This document shows, in pieces, positions 54,289-62,886 of a stretch of DNA of 64,000 bases (within the stretch, counting starts at the first letter, position 1; each line of letters starts with the position of its first letter). The stretch is from JAEUOS01 sp031423955 (GTDB taxonomy: Bacteria > Pseudomonadota > Gammaproteobacteria > Burkholderiales > JAEUOS01). The stretch spans positions 1-64,000 of the forward strand of contig JANPGJ010000643.1 of assembly GCA_031423955.1 (NCBI GenBank). Direction: 5' to 3'. The position numbers were made by a program, and so were the translations under genes. The notes beneath the pieces were generated by a model, which did not search any database, was not told where the DNA came from, and saw only the letters and a list, made by a program, of their open reading frames with translations.

Positions 54289-54569
54289 TCGATTCGGCGA
54301 TTGCCGCATGTCGATGCCATCCGCGGAAGTGCGGGAAAAGTTCGTTGCAGGCCGGAGGAATCCCTGGGTTTTATTGTTGAACCGAGGGCAGGCGTTCGAA
54401 GGTCCGCGATTGCAGAGCCACTATCTGGATTTGCGGCAGCGGGCCGCAATGTGCGCGTCGTGCTGTGCCGGACGGTGGTCGGGCCTTGGGTGCATTGGCG
54501 TGGCACCGGTCATTGGCAACACATTTTCAGGCGCAATCGTAGTTCTTCCAAAAAGCCAAAGGAGCGAAC
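54289..54569. other. Gap between trpA and accD
   Basis: 281 bp with no gene, hairpin or promoter that could be supported. Confidence 0.4.
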
Positions 54570-55448
54570 ATGAGCTGGATCGACAAGCTGCTGCCGCCAA
54601 AGATCAACCGCGCCGATGGCGGGCCGAAAAAGAGCGTGCCGGAAGGCATTTGGGTCAAATGCCCGGCCTGCGACGCCGCGCTTTACGCGGTGGACTTGAG
54701 CAAGAACGCGCAGGTATGCCCGAAATGCGGCCACCACCACCGGATCGGTGCCCGTGAACGACTTGATCGTCTGCTTGACGCGGAGGGCAGGTTTGAGATC
54801 GGCGCTGATGTGCACCCGCTGGACAGCCTGAAGTTCAAGGATAGCCGCAAGTACCCGGAGCGCCTGAAGGAGGCGATCGAGGCGACCGGCGAGAGCGATG
54901 CCCTGGTGGTGATGCACGGCGCGATCCGTACCTTGCCGGTGGTCGCCGCAGCTTTCGAATTCAGCTTCATGGGCGGTTCGATGGGCTCGGTGGTCGGCGA
55001 GCGATTCGTTCGCGGCGTCGACATTGCCGTTGAACAGAAGCTTCCGTTCATCTGTTTCGCCGCCAGTGGTGGGGCGCGCATGCAGGAAGGCCTGTTTTCA
55101 CTGTTCCAGATGGCCAAGACCACTGCCGCATTGACGCGGCTTTCGGCCAGGCAATTGCCGTTCATTTCGATCCTGACCGATCCGACCATGGGTGGCGTCT
55201 CGGCCAGCTTCGCGTTCATCGGTGATGTTGTGATCGCCGAACCCGGTGCGTTGATCGGCTTTGCCGGTCCACGGGTGATCGAGCAAACGGTGCGCGAGAA
55301 GCTGCCAGACGGTTTTCAGCGTGCTGAATTCCTGCTTGAAAAGGGTGCGGTCGACATGATCGTCGATCGCCGCGAGTTGACCGCGAAGCTGGCGCAACTG
55401 CTGGCGATGCTCCAGGATTTGCCGGCCGAGGCAGTTGAACAGGCCTGA
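54570..55448 (+). CDS. accD: Acetyl-CoA carboxylase carboxyltransferase beta subunit
   Basis: 292 residues. Four-cysteine zinc ribbon CPACDAALYAVDLSKN...CPKCGHHH at ~31-55, then the crotonase-like core FMGGSMGSVVGERFVRG, ASGGARMQEGLFSLFQM and DPTMGGVSASFAF. With AccA it transfers carboxyl from biotin to acetyl-CoA. AAAGGAG before the ATG. Confidence 0.98.
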   Translation: MSWIDKLLPPKINRADGGPKKSVPEGIWVKCPACDAALYAVDLSKNAQVCPKCGHHHRIGARERLDRLLDAEGRFEIGADVHPLDSLKFKDSRKYPERLKEAIEATGESDALVVMHGAIRTLPVVAAAFEFSFMGGSMGSVVGERFVRGVDIAVEQKLPFICFAASGGARMQEGLFSLFQMAKTTAALTRLSARQLPFISILTDPTMGGVSASFAFIGDVVIAEPGALIGFAGPRVIEQTVREKLPDGFQRAEFLLEKGAVDMIVDRRELTAKLAQLLAMLQDLPAEAVEQA

Positions 55449-55603
55449 TTCGCACCTGGTTCGCATAAGCCCCGTCGCTGCAGGTGACCGCGGGTAGCCG
55501 GGTGCCATCCCCGACAATGAGGCATTCTCCTTTGACATGAATCAATTCGCACTTCGATGCGGGCGTTAATGTCGGGTTGTTGACATTGAGCGACGGAGAC
55601 GCG

Positions 55604-55975
55604 ATGCAGGGCGCCGGGGAACAGGACGGAATTGGCCGTTTGCTTGCGGAGCGAGCGGAAGATCTGCGCCTGCAGATCCGCAGCAAACTTGGTGAGGCTG
55701 CCGATTCGGTGCTTGGCACCGATCATCAATGGAGTGATGCCGGTGCGGCGTTCGCCGAAGCGGGTGTCGACTACGCCGAGGCACGGCGGGACCTGCTGGA
55801 ACTGGACGCGATCAGTCAGGCCTTGTTGCGGCTTGAAGCCGGCAACTACGGCAGCTGCGCGGACTGTGGCGTCCAGATTCCGGCAGCGCGCCTGCGCGCA
55901 CAGCCGTCCGCGCTGACCTGCGTTGCGTGCCAGGCCGCGCGCGAACAACGAGGTCAGGTGGCAATGAGCCCCTGA
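55604..55975 (+). CDS. DksA/TraR-family zinc-finger protein
   Basis: 123 residues from ATG 55604 with GGAG upstream. Coiled-coil N-terminus then the C4 zinc finger CADCGVQIPAARLRAQPSA...CVAC (C-X2-C-X17-C-X2-C) at ~86-108. Family members bind RNA polymerase's secondary channel; the DksA tip motif DxxDxA is not evident, so activity with ppGpp is uncertain. It sits between accD and folC, which are usually adjacent, and is not the main DksA. Confidence 0.85.
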   Translation: MQGAGEQDGIGRLLAERAEDLRLQIRSKLGEAADSVLGTDHQWSDAGAAFAEAGVDYAEARRDLLELDAISQALLRLEAGNYGSCADCGVQIPAARLRAQPSALTCVACQAAREQRGQVAMSP

Positions 55976-56318
55976 ACCGGTGAACCTGCATGGCCCCGTG
56001 CGTTGAGCCCGCGCGAGGGCTTTCGATGCAGGCCCTGCGGATCACAGGGTACGCGGGTCAACTTGACAGCGGGCGACGCCTGCCGCGCTTTTCAGGGCGA
56101 GAATGCCTATTGATCGTGACCAAAACTCGGCTGCCCAAGTCGGCGGCATATTGCTTGTGGTGCGAATTCCGCACTTCCGAATAGTTGCGGCGGCACTGCC
56201 TTGCAGCGCGGATACCATGCTGTGGTCGAGGCGTCGACTTGACGGATAATGACGGCAGTCGCAACGTATGCGGCGCATCGACTTTTCCTCGTTCCGTCAT
56301 TCCTCCGGTTCCCCGTAA
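55976..56318. other. Intergenic region before folC
   Basis: 343 bp; no gene supported. TTGACA (56062) and TTGACG (56240) occur but lack -10 partners at good spacing. Confidence 0.4.
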
Positions 56319-57644
56319 TTGCCGCAATCCGCTCTCGCCCCATCCGCCAGTGAGTCGACACTCGAAAACTGGCTAGCCTACATCGAACAACTCCATCCGC
56401 AGGGCATCGCGCTCGGTCTGGAGCGGGTTGCGCGGGTCTGGCAACGCCTTGGTCGCGTACTGGGCTGCGTGGTCATCACCGTAGCCGGTACCAACGGCAA
56501 GGGTTCGACTTGCGCCATGCTGGAGTCCATCCTGCGCGCCGGCAGATTCAGGACCGGACTGTATACCTCGCCACACCTGCTGCGTTTCAACGAACGGGCG
56601 CGGATTGACGGGGTCGAGATCGCAGACGAGGCCTGGGTCGGTGCGTTCGCCGCGGTCGAGACAGCCAGGCGAGGCGACGAACCGGTGGCCCTCACCTATT
56701 TCGAATTCACCACCCTGGCGACCCTGGCGCTGTTTGCCGACGCCGCGCTGGATTGCGCGGTGCTCGAAGTCGGCCTCGGCGGGCGGCTTGACGCGGTCAA
56801 CATCATTGATGCCGACTGCGCGATCCTGACCAATGTCGATCTGGATCACCAGGCTTACCTGGGCGACACGCGCGAGGCGATCGGCTGGGAAAAGGCACAT
56901 GTCTTTCGTGCCGGCCGCCCGGCGATTTGCGCCGATCCGCAACCGCCGGCGACCGTGCTCGCACATGCAGTCGCGATCGGCGCGCGATTGTTGCGGGTGG
57001 GGCGCGACTTCGGCTTTGCCGGCCAGCACGATGCCCAGGTCCAGCAGTGGAAGTTCTGGTTTCACTCGGGCGGTGACCCGGTGACGCGCAACGGTTTGTC
57101 GTATCCGGCCCTGCGCGGCGCCAATCAGTTGCTCAACGCCGCGGGCGCGCTGGCTGCACTGGAAACCCTGCGTGATCGCCTGCCGGTGCCGATGCAGGCG
57201 ATTCGCGAGGGACTGATCGGGGTGGAATGGCCGGGGCGTTTCCAGTTGCTGCCCGGTCGCCCGCTGGTGATTCTCGATGTCGCCCACAACCCGCACGCCG
57301 CTGCCGTGCTTGCCGACAATCTGTCGAACATCGGGTTCGCCTCGTATACCCACGCGGTGTTCGGCATGCTGGCTGACAAGGACGTGGCGGGTGTCGCGCG
57401 CGTCCTGCGCGGCAAGGTGGATTACTGGCACCTGACCGACCTGCCCGGTCCGCGTGGTTTGCCAGCAAATCGACTCAAGCTGATTCTTTCGATTGAAGGC
57501 GTGGGCGGGGAGCTTTTCGAGCATGCGGATCCGGCCGCCGCATACGCTGCGGCGCGGGAACGTGCCGCCGAGAATGATAGAATCGTGGTGTTCGGTTCCT
57601 TCTTAACCGTCGCCGGCGTGATGCAGTTGATCAACCGGCACTGA
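56319..57644 (+). CDS. folC: Dihydrofolate synthase / folylpolyglutamate synthase
   Basis: 441 residues. Start TTG 56319 follows an in-frame stop directly, and no other start precedes the LENWLAYIEQLHPQGIALGL block. P-loop VAGTNGKGSTCAMLESIL, TSPHLLRFNERARIDG, EVGLGGRLDAVN and LDVAHNPHAAAVLADN mark the Mur-ligase-like enzyme, which adds glutamate to dihydropteroate and folates. 20 bp before the SPOR gene. Confidence 0.97.
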   Translation: MPQSALAPSASESTLENWLAYIEQLHPQGIALGLERVARVWQRLGRVLGCVVITVAGTNGKGSTCAMLESILRAGRFRTGLYTSPHLLRFNERARIDGVEIADEAWVGAFAAVETARRGDEPVALTYFEFTTLATLALFADAALDCAVLEVGLGGRLDAVNIIDADCAILTNVDLDHQAYLGDTREAIGWEKAHVFRAGRPAICADPQPPATVLAHAVAIGARLLRVGRDFGFAGQHDAQVQQWKFWFHSGGDPVTRNGLSYPALRGANQLLNAAGALAALETLRDRLPVPMQAIREGLIGVEWPGRFQLLPGRPLVILDVAHNPHAAAVLADNLSNIGFASYTHAVFGMLADKDVAGVARVLRGKVDYWHLTDLPGPRGLPANRLKLILSIEGVGGELFEHADPAAAYAAARERAAENDRIVVFGSFLTVAGVMQLINRH

Positions 57645-57664
57645 CGCACGCGCAGCCCTTGCCA

Positions 57665-58435
57665 ATGGCGTCCAGCAACCCGCCAGAACCTGTCGACACA
57701 ACCCAGCAACGCCGCGCGCGCCGGCGCCTGATTGGCGCGATCGCGCTCGTGCTGATTGCCGTGATCGCCCTGCCGTGGATCTTCGATCCCGAGAAGAAGG
57801 CGCTGGACCAGGATATGTCAGTTGTGATCCCGAGCCAGGACGTGGTAACGGTGCGCAAACCGGCATCGGCGGGATCGAACCCGAAGATCGTGGATCCCAA
57901 AGAGCCTGGCGTCGTCGCGGCGCCCAAGGGCGATGCCGCCGCGCAGAAGGTCGACACGCCCGCAACTGCAAAAGACAATGCAGCGGCGCCGGCCAGGGAT
58001 GTGCCGGCCAGGGAAAATCAAAAGTCCGAATCGCGGATTGAAGCCAGGCCGGACGCAAAGGCCGAGGCCAAAGTCGAGTCCAGGGCGGCGCCCAAAAGCG
58101 AATCCAAGGGCGCCAAGGCCGATGCGGCGCCAGCCCCTGCCGGCGAAGAAGCGCGGGTCAAGGCGATTCTCGACGGCAAGGCCGCGGCTGCGGCCGGCAC
58201 AACAGGTGGTTTTGCAGTGCAGATCGGCGCCTTTGCCAGCGACGACAAAGTGCGCGAGGCGCGCGACAAACTCGCCGTTGCAGGGTACAAAAGTTATGTC
58301 GAGAAGCTTGACACCAAGGAAGGCGAACGCACACGGGTGCGCGCCGGACCATTTCCCGGGCGCGATAGCGCGGAAGCGGCGCGCGACAAGATCCGCACGC
58401 TGGGATTTGATGGTGCCGCGGTAGTGGCGCGCTGA
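57665..58435 (+). CDS. SPOR-domain membrane protein (DedD-like)
   Basis: 256 residues. Short cytoplasmic N-terminus, one helix (LIGAIALVLIAVIALPWIF), a Lys/Ala/Glu-rich periplasmic linker, and a C-terminal SPOR domain (~180-255: GGFAVQIGAFASDDKVREA, RVRAGPFPGRDSAEAA). SPOR domains bind denuded glycan at the division septum. Position between folC and cvpA is that of dedD. ATG 57665 chosen over TTG 57659. Confidence 0.92.
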   Translation: MASSNPPEPVDTTQQRRARRRLIGAIALVLIAVIALPWIFDPEKKALDQDMSVVIPSQDVVTVRKPASAGSNPKIVDPKEPGVVAAPKGDAAAQKVDTPATAKDNAAAPARDVPARENQKSESRIEARPDAKAEAKVESRAAPKSESKGAKADAAPAPAGEEARVKAILDGKAAAAAGTTGGFAVQIGAFASDDKVREARDKLAVAGYKSYVEKLDTKEGERTRVRAGPFPGRDSAEAARDKIRTLGFDGAAVVAR

Positions 58436-58441
58436 ACGCCT

Positions 58442-58930
58442 GTGACAATTTTCGATTACGTCGTCGCGACGATTCTGCTGGTTTCGATCATCGTCTCGGT
58501 GCTGCGCGGCCTGGTGCGCGAAATCCTGTCCCTGATCGGCTGGGTTGCGGCATTCGTGGTGGCAAGCCTGTTCGCCGAACAATTCGCCACCATGCTGGTG
58601 TTTCTTCCCTCACACCCGGTGCTGCGCACCATCGTGGCCTTTTTGCTGCTCCTGCTCGGCATGGCGTTGCTGATGGCTATCGTCAACTGGGCGATCATGC
58701 GCGCCGTGCAGGCGGCCGGGCTGACCTTGGCCGACCGCGGCTTGGGCGGCTTGTTCGGCCTGGCTCGCGGCGTGGTGATCGTGCTGGCGCTGGTGATGGT
58801 CGCCGGCATGACCAAACTGCCGCAAATGGATTTCTGGAAACAGGCGCTATTGAGCCCTTTGGCCGAGACCGCGGTGCGTACAGTCAAGCCCTGGTTACCT
58901 GAGTCGATCGCAGGCAAGGTAAACTTCTGA
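58442..58930 (+). CDS. cvpA: CvpA family membrane protein
   Basis: 162 residues, GTG start, four helices (FDYVVATILLVSIIVSVLRG, SLIGWVAAFVVASLF, VAFLLLLLGMALLMAIV, GLARGVVIVLALVMVAG). Required for colicin V production in E. coli and for envelope homeostasis. Six bases after the SPOR gene and upstream of purF, the usual order. Confidence 0.95.
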   Translation: MTIFDYVVATILLVSIIVSVLRGLVREILSLIGWVAAFVVASLFAEQFATMLVFLPSHPVLRTIVAFLLLLLGMALLMAIVNWAIMRAVQAAGLTLADRGLGGLFGLARGVVIVLALVMVAGMTKLPQMDFWKQALLSPLAETAVRTVKPWLPESIAGKVNF

Positions 58931-59087
58931 TTCGGGAAAACGCGAAGCATGCCGCCTGCAAGCGGCACTGCATCTGACAAGTCGATCGAAATCAATGGTT
59001 TGCAGAGGCGCGCCAGGCCATCTGCAGACTTGTTCATTGTTCATTGTTTATTTGGCGCGGTTGGCAGCTAAAGTCGCGGAGAGCATC

Positions 59088-60611
59088 ATGTGCGGTGTCA
59101 TTGGCGTTGTCGCAAAAACCCCGGTCAACCAGTTGCTCTACGATGGGCTTCTGCTGTTGCAACATCGCGGGCAGGACGCAGCCGGCATCACCACCATCAG
59201 CGACAACTCGTTTCACATGCACAAGAACATGGGCTTCGTGCGCGATGTGTTTCGCACCCGCAACATGCGTGATCTGCCAGGCAACATCGGCATTGCCCAC
59301 TGTCGCTATCCGACCGCCGGATCGTCTTCCAACGCGGCACTGGCACAACCGTTCTACGTGAATTCGCCGTTCGGCATTTCCCTGGCCCACAACGGCAATC
59401 TCACCAATACCGCGCAATTGAAGATCGACATGTACCGCCAGGACCTGCGGCACATCAATACCGATTCCGACTCCGAAGTGCTGCTCAACGTATTGGCGCA
59501 TGAACTGGAAAAGGCCACCAGGAACTACCGGCTCGACGCGGCGGCGATTTTCCAGGCGGTAGCGCGGGTGCATGAGCGCCTGCGCGGCGCCTATGCGGTG
59601 GTCGCGCTGATTGCCGGCTACGGGCTTCTGGCATTTCGCGATCCTTTCGGCATCCGGCCGCTTTGCCTCGGGCGCCACGATGCCGGGCTTGGCGAAGAGC
59701 ACATGGTTGCCTCGGAGTCGGTGGCGCTCGAAGGCCTGGGTTTCGAAATGGTGCGCGATGTGGCACCCGGCGAGGCGGTGTTCATCGATCTTGACGGCAA
59801 CGTGAAAACGCAACAGTGCGCGCGCCATCCCAGCCTCAATCCATGCATCTTCGAATACGTCTATCTGGCGCGGCCGGACTCGTCGATCGACGGCGTTTCG
59901 GTTTATGCCGCCCGCCTGAAGCTGGGTGAATTCCTGGCCGACCGCATCGAAGCCCAGGGCCTGACCTCGAAGATCGACGTCGTCATGCCGATCCCCGATT
60001 CGAGCCGCCCGGCGGCGATGCAACTGGCGATGAAACTGAAGCTCGATTACCGCGAGGGCTTCATCAAGAACCGCTACATCGGCCGCACCTTCATCATGCC
60101 CGGCCAGGCCCTGCGCAAGAAAACCGTGCGCCAGAAACTCAACGCGATCGCGGTCGAATTCAAGGGCAAGAACGTGCTGATCGTCGACGATTCGATCGTG
60201 CGCGGCACCACCTCACGCGAGATCGTGCAGATGGCGCGCGAAGCCGGGGCCAACAAGGTCTATTTCGCCTCGGCCGCGCCGCCGGTGCGCTTTGCCAACG
60301 TGTATGGCATCGACATGCCGACCCGCCACGAACTGATCGCCAACGACCGCAGTGATGAAGAAATCGCCCGCGAGATCGGCGCCGATGAACTGATCTATCA
60401 GGACCTCGATGCCCTCGAGCGCGCGGTGCGCGAACTCAACCCGAAACTGACTTCGTTCGAGACCTCGTGCTTCTCCGGCTGCTATGTGACAGGGGATGTC
60501 ACCACCGAATACCTGTCAGGCGTCGAATCGCAGCGCGACCAGCATCGCGACACCAGCGATGACGGTGAGGAGGATGGTGTGCAGCTTGGCCTGAACCTGG
60601 CAGCCGCCTGA
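59088..60611 (+). CDS. purF: Amidophosphoribosyltransferase
   Basis: 507 residues from ATG 59088; the chosen start puts catalytic Cys2 (MCGVIGVV) at the mature N-terminus, as in E. coli, without propeptide. LQHRGQDAAGI and AHNGNLTN are in the glutaminase domain; the PRPP loop is VLIVDDSIVRGTTSREIV. First step of purine synthesis. The last ~40 residues are variable and acidic (DQHRDTSDDGEEDG). A short direct repeat TTCATTG lies upstream at about 59034-59047. Confidence 0.98.
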   Translation: MCGVIGVVAKTPVNQLLYDGLLLLQHRGQDAAGITTISDNSFHMHKNMGFVRDVFRTRNMRDLPGNIGIAHCRYPTAGSSSNAALAQPFYVNSPFGISLAHNGNLTNTAQLKIDMYRQDLRHINTDSDSEVLLNVLAHELEKATRNYRLDAAAIFQAVARVHERLRGAYAVVALIAGYGLLAFRDPFGIRPLCLGRHDAGLGEEHMVASESVALEGLGFEMVRDVAPGEAVFIDLDGNVKTQQCARHPSLNPCIFEYVYLARPDSSIDGVSVYAARLKLGEFLADRIEAQGLTSKIDVVMPIPDSSRPAAMQLAMKLKLDYREGFIKNRYIGRTFIMPGQALRKKTVRQKLNAIAVEFKGKNVLIVDDSIVRGTTSREIVQMAREAGANKVYFASAAPPVRFANVYGIDMPTRHELIANDRSDEEIAREIGADELIYQDLDALERAVRELNPKLTSFETSCFSGCYVTGDVTTEYLSGVESQRDQHRDTSDDGEEDGVQLGLNLAAA

Positions 60612-60672
60612 ACCTTTGAGGTTGAATCAGCAGCAGGCGCCGATCACCAGCTTGACGTGGCTGTCCTCATGA

Positions 60673-61467
60673 ATGAATTGGGTGCCGGAACAGGCAACCC
60701 GGTTCATTCCTGGCCGAATCCTCCCAACTCACGAGGCGCGCATCGCACAGAGTCCATTGGCGCATCTCGGCGCGGTCGAAACCGCTGCCCGCGCCGCGCG
60801 CAGCGACCGCTCCTCATCGGCGCGCCATGCCCTGATCATCGGTGCCTGCGGACCCACCGGCGAAACCCTGCTCAACAACCTGCTCGGCGGCGACGCCTAC
60901 GAGCGCGTCACCGCGGTGACGCGCCTGCCGCTGCCGACCAGCACCCGCAAGCTGGAGCCACACCTGCACGCGGCGCCCGACGTCCGTGGCCTGGCGGGCA
61001 TGCCCACTGCAGACGATGCTTATCTGGTAATCGGCGACCATCATTCCTACTACCGCCGTGATGAAGCATTTCACGCAATGTCGTTCGACCTGCTGCTCGA
61101 TGCCGCCCGCGCGGTTCGCGCCAGCGGCATTCGCCGTCTGGCGGTGGTGGCGCCGATCGCGATCTACACACACTCGAGCGCATTTCGTCGCGCCCTGACG
61201 AATCGAACCGAATACGAGTTGTTCGCGCTTGATTTCCAGACCCTGGCCCTGGTGCGGCCGGCGGCGCCGGAGAAATTCGCAAGTGAGCGCAACTGGGGCA
61301 AGCGCCTCGGCGCATTCCTGCTGCGCCAGGTGCATGGCCTGATGCCCGAGGCCTATCACCCGCCGACATCGCGTGAGATCGCGCAGGTGGCTGCGCGAGC
61401 TTTGCTGCATGCCGGTGAAGGGCTGGTGATCATTGACGCGGATACGGTCAGGCAGGTCGCGATATAA
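60673..61467 (+). CDS. NAD(P)-binding Rossmann-fold protein
   Basis: 264 residues. A ~50-residue N-terminal extension precedes ALIIGACGPTGETLLNNLLG, a GxxGxxG NAD(P)-binding motif of the atypical SDR/HTATIP2-like kind. AVVAPIAIYTHSSAFR and NRTEYELFALDFQTLALVRPA (read separately) follow. The YxxxK catalytic pair is not evident. The start is uncertain because no clear ribosome binding site is present. Between purF and metZ; its stop codon overlaps the TATAAT of the metZ leader. Confidence 0.8.
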   Translation: MNWVPEQATRFIPGRILPTHEARIAQSPLAHLGAVETAARAARSDRSSSARHALIIGACGPTGETLLNNLLGGDAYERVTAVTRLPLPTSTRKLEPHLHAAPDVRGLAGMPTADDAYLVIGDHHSYYRRDEAFHAMSFDLLLDAARAVRASGIRRLAVVAPIAIYTHSSAFRRALTNRTEYELFALDFQTLALVRPAAPEKFASERNWGKRLGAFLLRQVHGLMPEAYHPPTSREIAQVAARALLHAGEGLVIIDADTVRQVAI

Positions 61468-61468
61468 T
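61463..61468 (+). promoter_or_regulatory. -10 element of the metZ leader
   Basis: TATAAT overlapping the previous stop codon; expected transcript start near 61475, right at the 5' edge of the SAM-II aptamer. The -35 (GGATAC at 17 bp) is poor. Confidence 0.6.
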
Positions 61469-61475
61469 CCTATGC

Positions 61476-61550
61476 AGCGCCGATTTGAGCATCAGCTTGC
61501 GGGCGCGGGGGTCGCAGTCGATCCCCAACAAATACGGCTAAAGCGAGTGC
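61476..61550 (+). ncRNA. SAM-II riboswitch upstream of metZ
   Basis: The segments GCGC-CGATTTGA (61477-61488), CTTGCGGGCGC (61496-61506) and AAATACGGCTAAA (61530-61542) align with the SAM-II aptamer core (GAUUUaA, UUGC-rGCGC, AAAU-GCUAAA) as known from the crystal structure. P1 would pair 61477-61480 with 61503-61506. SAM-II is usual upstream of metA/metX/metZ in alphaproteobacteria; here it stands 60-140 bp before metZ. An extra hairpin at 61507-61526 (GGGGGTCG / CGATCCCC, loop CAGT) is inserted before the conserved AAAU. Followed by a terminator, so SAM should turn metZ off by attenuation. Confidence 0.88.
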
Positions 61551-61562
61551 AAGAGTCCCTTG

Positions 61563-61599
61563 AACCCGTTTTGGCCGCTTCGCGCTAAAGCGGGTTTTT
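61563..61599 (+). terminator. Intrinsic terminator in the metZ leader (riboswitch expression platform)
   Basis: AACCCGTTTT (61563-61572) pairs with AAAGCGGGTT (61587-61596) with one G-U pair, then TTT. About 20 bp before the metZ ATG, downstream of the SAM-II aptamer. Confidence 0.75.
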
Positions 61600-61618
61600 C
61601 ATTTTTGAAGGCACGGCA

Positions 61619-62812
61619 ATGGACGACTACAACGAATACGGCTTCGACACCCGCGCGGTGCGCGCCGGCCAGCATCGCAGCGAGTTCAACGAAAACTCCG
61701 AAGCGATGTATCTGACCTCCAGCTTCGTCCACGAGTCGGCGGCGATGGCGGCCGAGCGTTTCGCCAACCGGGCGCCCGGCAATGTGTACGCACGCTTCAC
61801 CAATCCCACGGTGGACGCGTTTGGCGAGCGCCTGGCCGCACTGGAAGGGGCCGAAGCCTGCGTCGCCACGTCCTCCGGCATGGCGGCGGTGCTGACCTGC
61901 GCGATGGGCCTGCTCAAGGCGGGTGATCACGTGATCTGCTCGAACGCGGTGTTCGGCAGCGTGATCACGCTGTTCGAGAAGAACCTCGGGCGCTTCGGCC
62001 TGCAGACCACCTTTGTGGCGCCCGACGATATCGCGGCCTGGCGGGCCGCGGTGCGGCCGAACACGAAGATGCTGTTTGTCGAGACACCGTCGAATCCGAT
62101 GATGCAGATTTCCGACATCGCGGCCTTGAAGCAGGTGGCGGTGGCGGCCGGCGCCTGGCTGGTGGTCGACAATTGCTTTTGCACGCCCGCGATTCAGCGT
62201 CCGATCGAACTCGGCGCCGACATCGTGATTCATTCGGCGACCAAGTTTCTCGATGGCCAGGGCCGGGTGCTCGGCGGCGCGGTGCTGGGCAAACGCGAAT
62301 TGATCATGGGCGAGGTGTACGGCTTTTTGCGCACCGCCGGGCCCAGCATGAGCGCATTCAATGCCTGGGTGATTCTGAAGGGGATGGAGACCCTGTCGAT
62401 TCGCCTGCGCGAGCAGTCGACGCGTGCGCTGGAACTGGCGCGCTGGCTGGAGGCGCACCCGCGCGTCGAGCGGGTGCTTCACCCCGGTCTCGTGTCGCAT
62501 CCGCAGCATGCGCTGGCAAGGCGCCAGCAGTCGGCCGGTGGCGAATTCTGCGGTGGCGCAGTGGTGTCCTTCATTGTCAAGGGCGGTCGTGAAGACGCCT
62601 GGCGGGTGGTCGATAACTGCAAGGTGATCTCGGTGACCGCCAATCTGGGCGACACCAAGAGCACCATCACCCATCCGGCCTCCACCACCCATGGACGGAT
62701 CAGCAAGGAAGCGCGCGAAGCCGCCGGCATCGGCGAGGGCTTGCTGCGCGTCTCGGTCGGGCTCGAGAGCCTGGTTGATGTGAAGGCGGATCTGGCGCGC
62801 GGGCTGGGCTGA
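61619..62812 (+). CDS. metZ: O-succinylhomoserine sulfhydrylase
   Basis: 397 residues, Cys/Met metabolism PLP family. YGFDTRAVRAGQHR, NPTVDAFGERLAALEG, SSGMAAVLTCAMGLL, VDNCFCTPAIQRPIELGADI and the PLP Lys in HSATKFLDGQGRVLGG. MetZ makes homocysteine directly from O-succinylhomoserine and sulfide. Follows purF (with one gene between) as in other beta/gammaproteobacteria; the SAM-II leader supports methionine synthesis. Confidence 0.96.
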   Translation: MDDYNEYGFDTRAVRAGQHRSEFNENSEAMYLTSSFVHESAAMAAERFANRAPGNVYARFTNPTVDAFGERLAALEGAEACVATSSGMAAVLTCAMGLLKAGDHVICSNAVFGSVITLFEKNLGRFGLQTTFVAPDDIAAWRAAVRPNTKMLFVETPSNPMMQISDIAALKQVAVAAGAWLVVDNCFCTPAIQRPIELGADIVIHSATKFLDGQGRVLGGAVLGKRELIMGEVYGFLRTAGPSMSAFNAWVILKGMETLSIRLREQSTRALELARWLEAHPRVERVLHPGLVSHPQHALARRQQSAGGEFCGGAVVSFIVKGGREDAWRVVDNCKVISVTANLGDTKSTITHPASTTHGRISKEAREAAGIGEGLLRVSVGLESLVDVKADLARGLG

Positions 62813-62842
62813 TCGCCGAGTCGTCCACCAATGCGTGCAAGG

Positions 62843-62868
62843 CAAAGGGCCGCGACTGCGGCCATTTG
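62843..62868 (+). terminator. Probable terminator after metZ
   Basis: GGCCGC, loop GACT, GCGGCC (62848-62863), flanked by CAAA/TTTG, then CTTTC. Weak U-tract; may also serve the convergent gene. Confidence 0.6.
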
Positions 62869-62886
62869 CTTTCAGTGCGAAGCGCT

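Noticed and set aside
59034..59050. TTCATTG direct repeats before purF as a PurR or other operator
   Set aside because: Too short and does not match the PurR palindrome; likely chance.
61538..62845. 435-codon frame opposite metZ
   Set aside because: Antisense shadow of metZ with no domain; metZ has the PLP lysine motif and a riboswitch leader.
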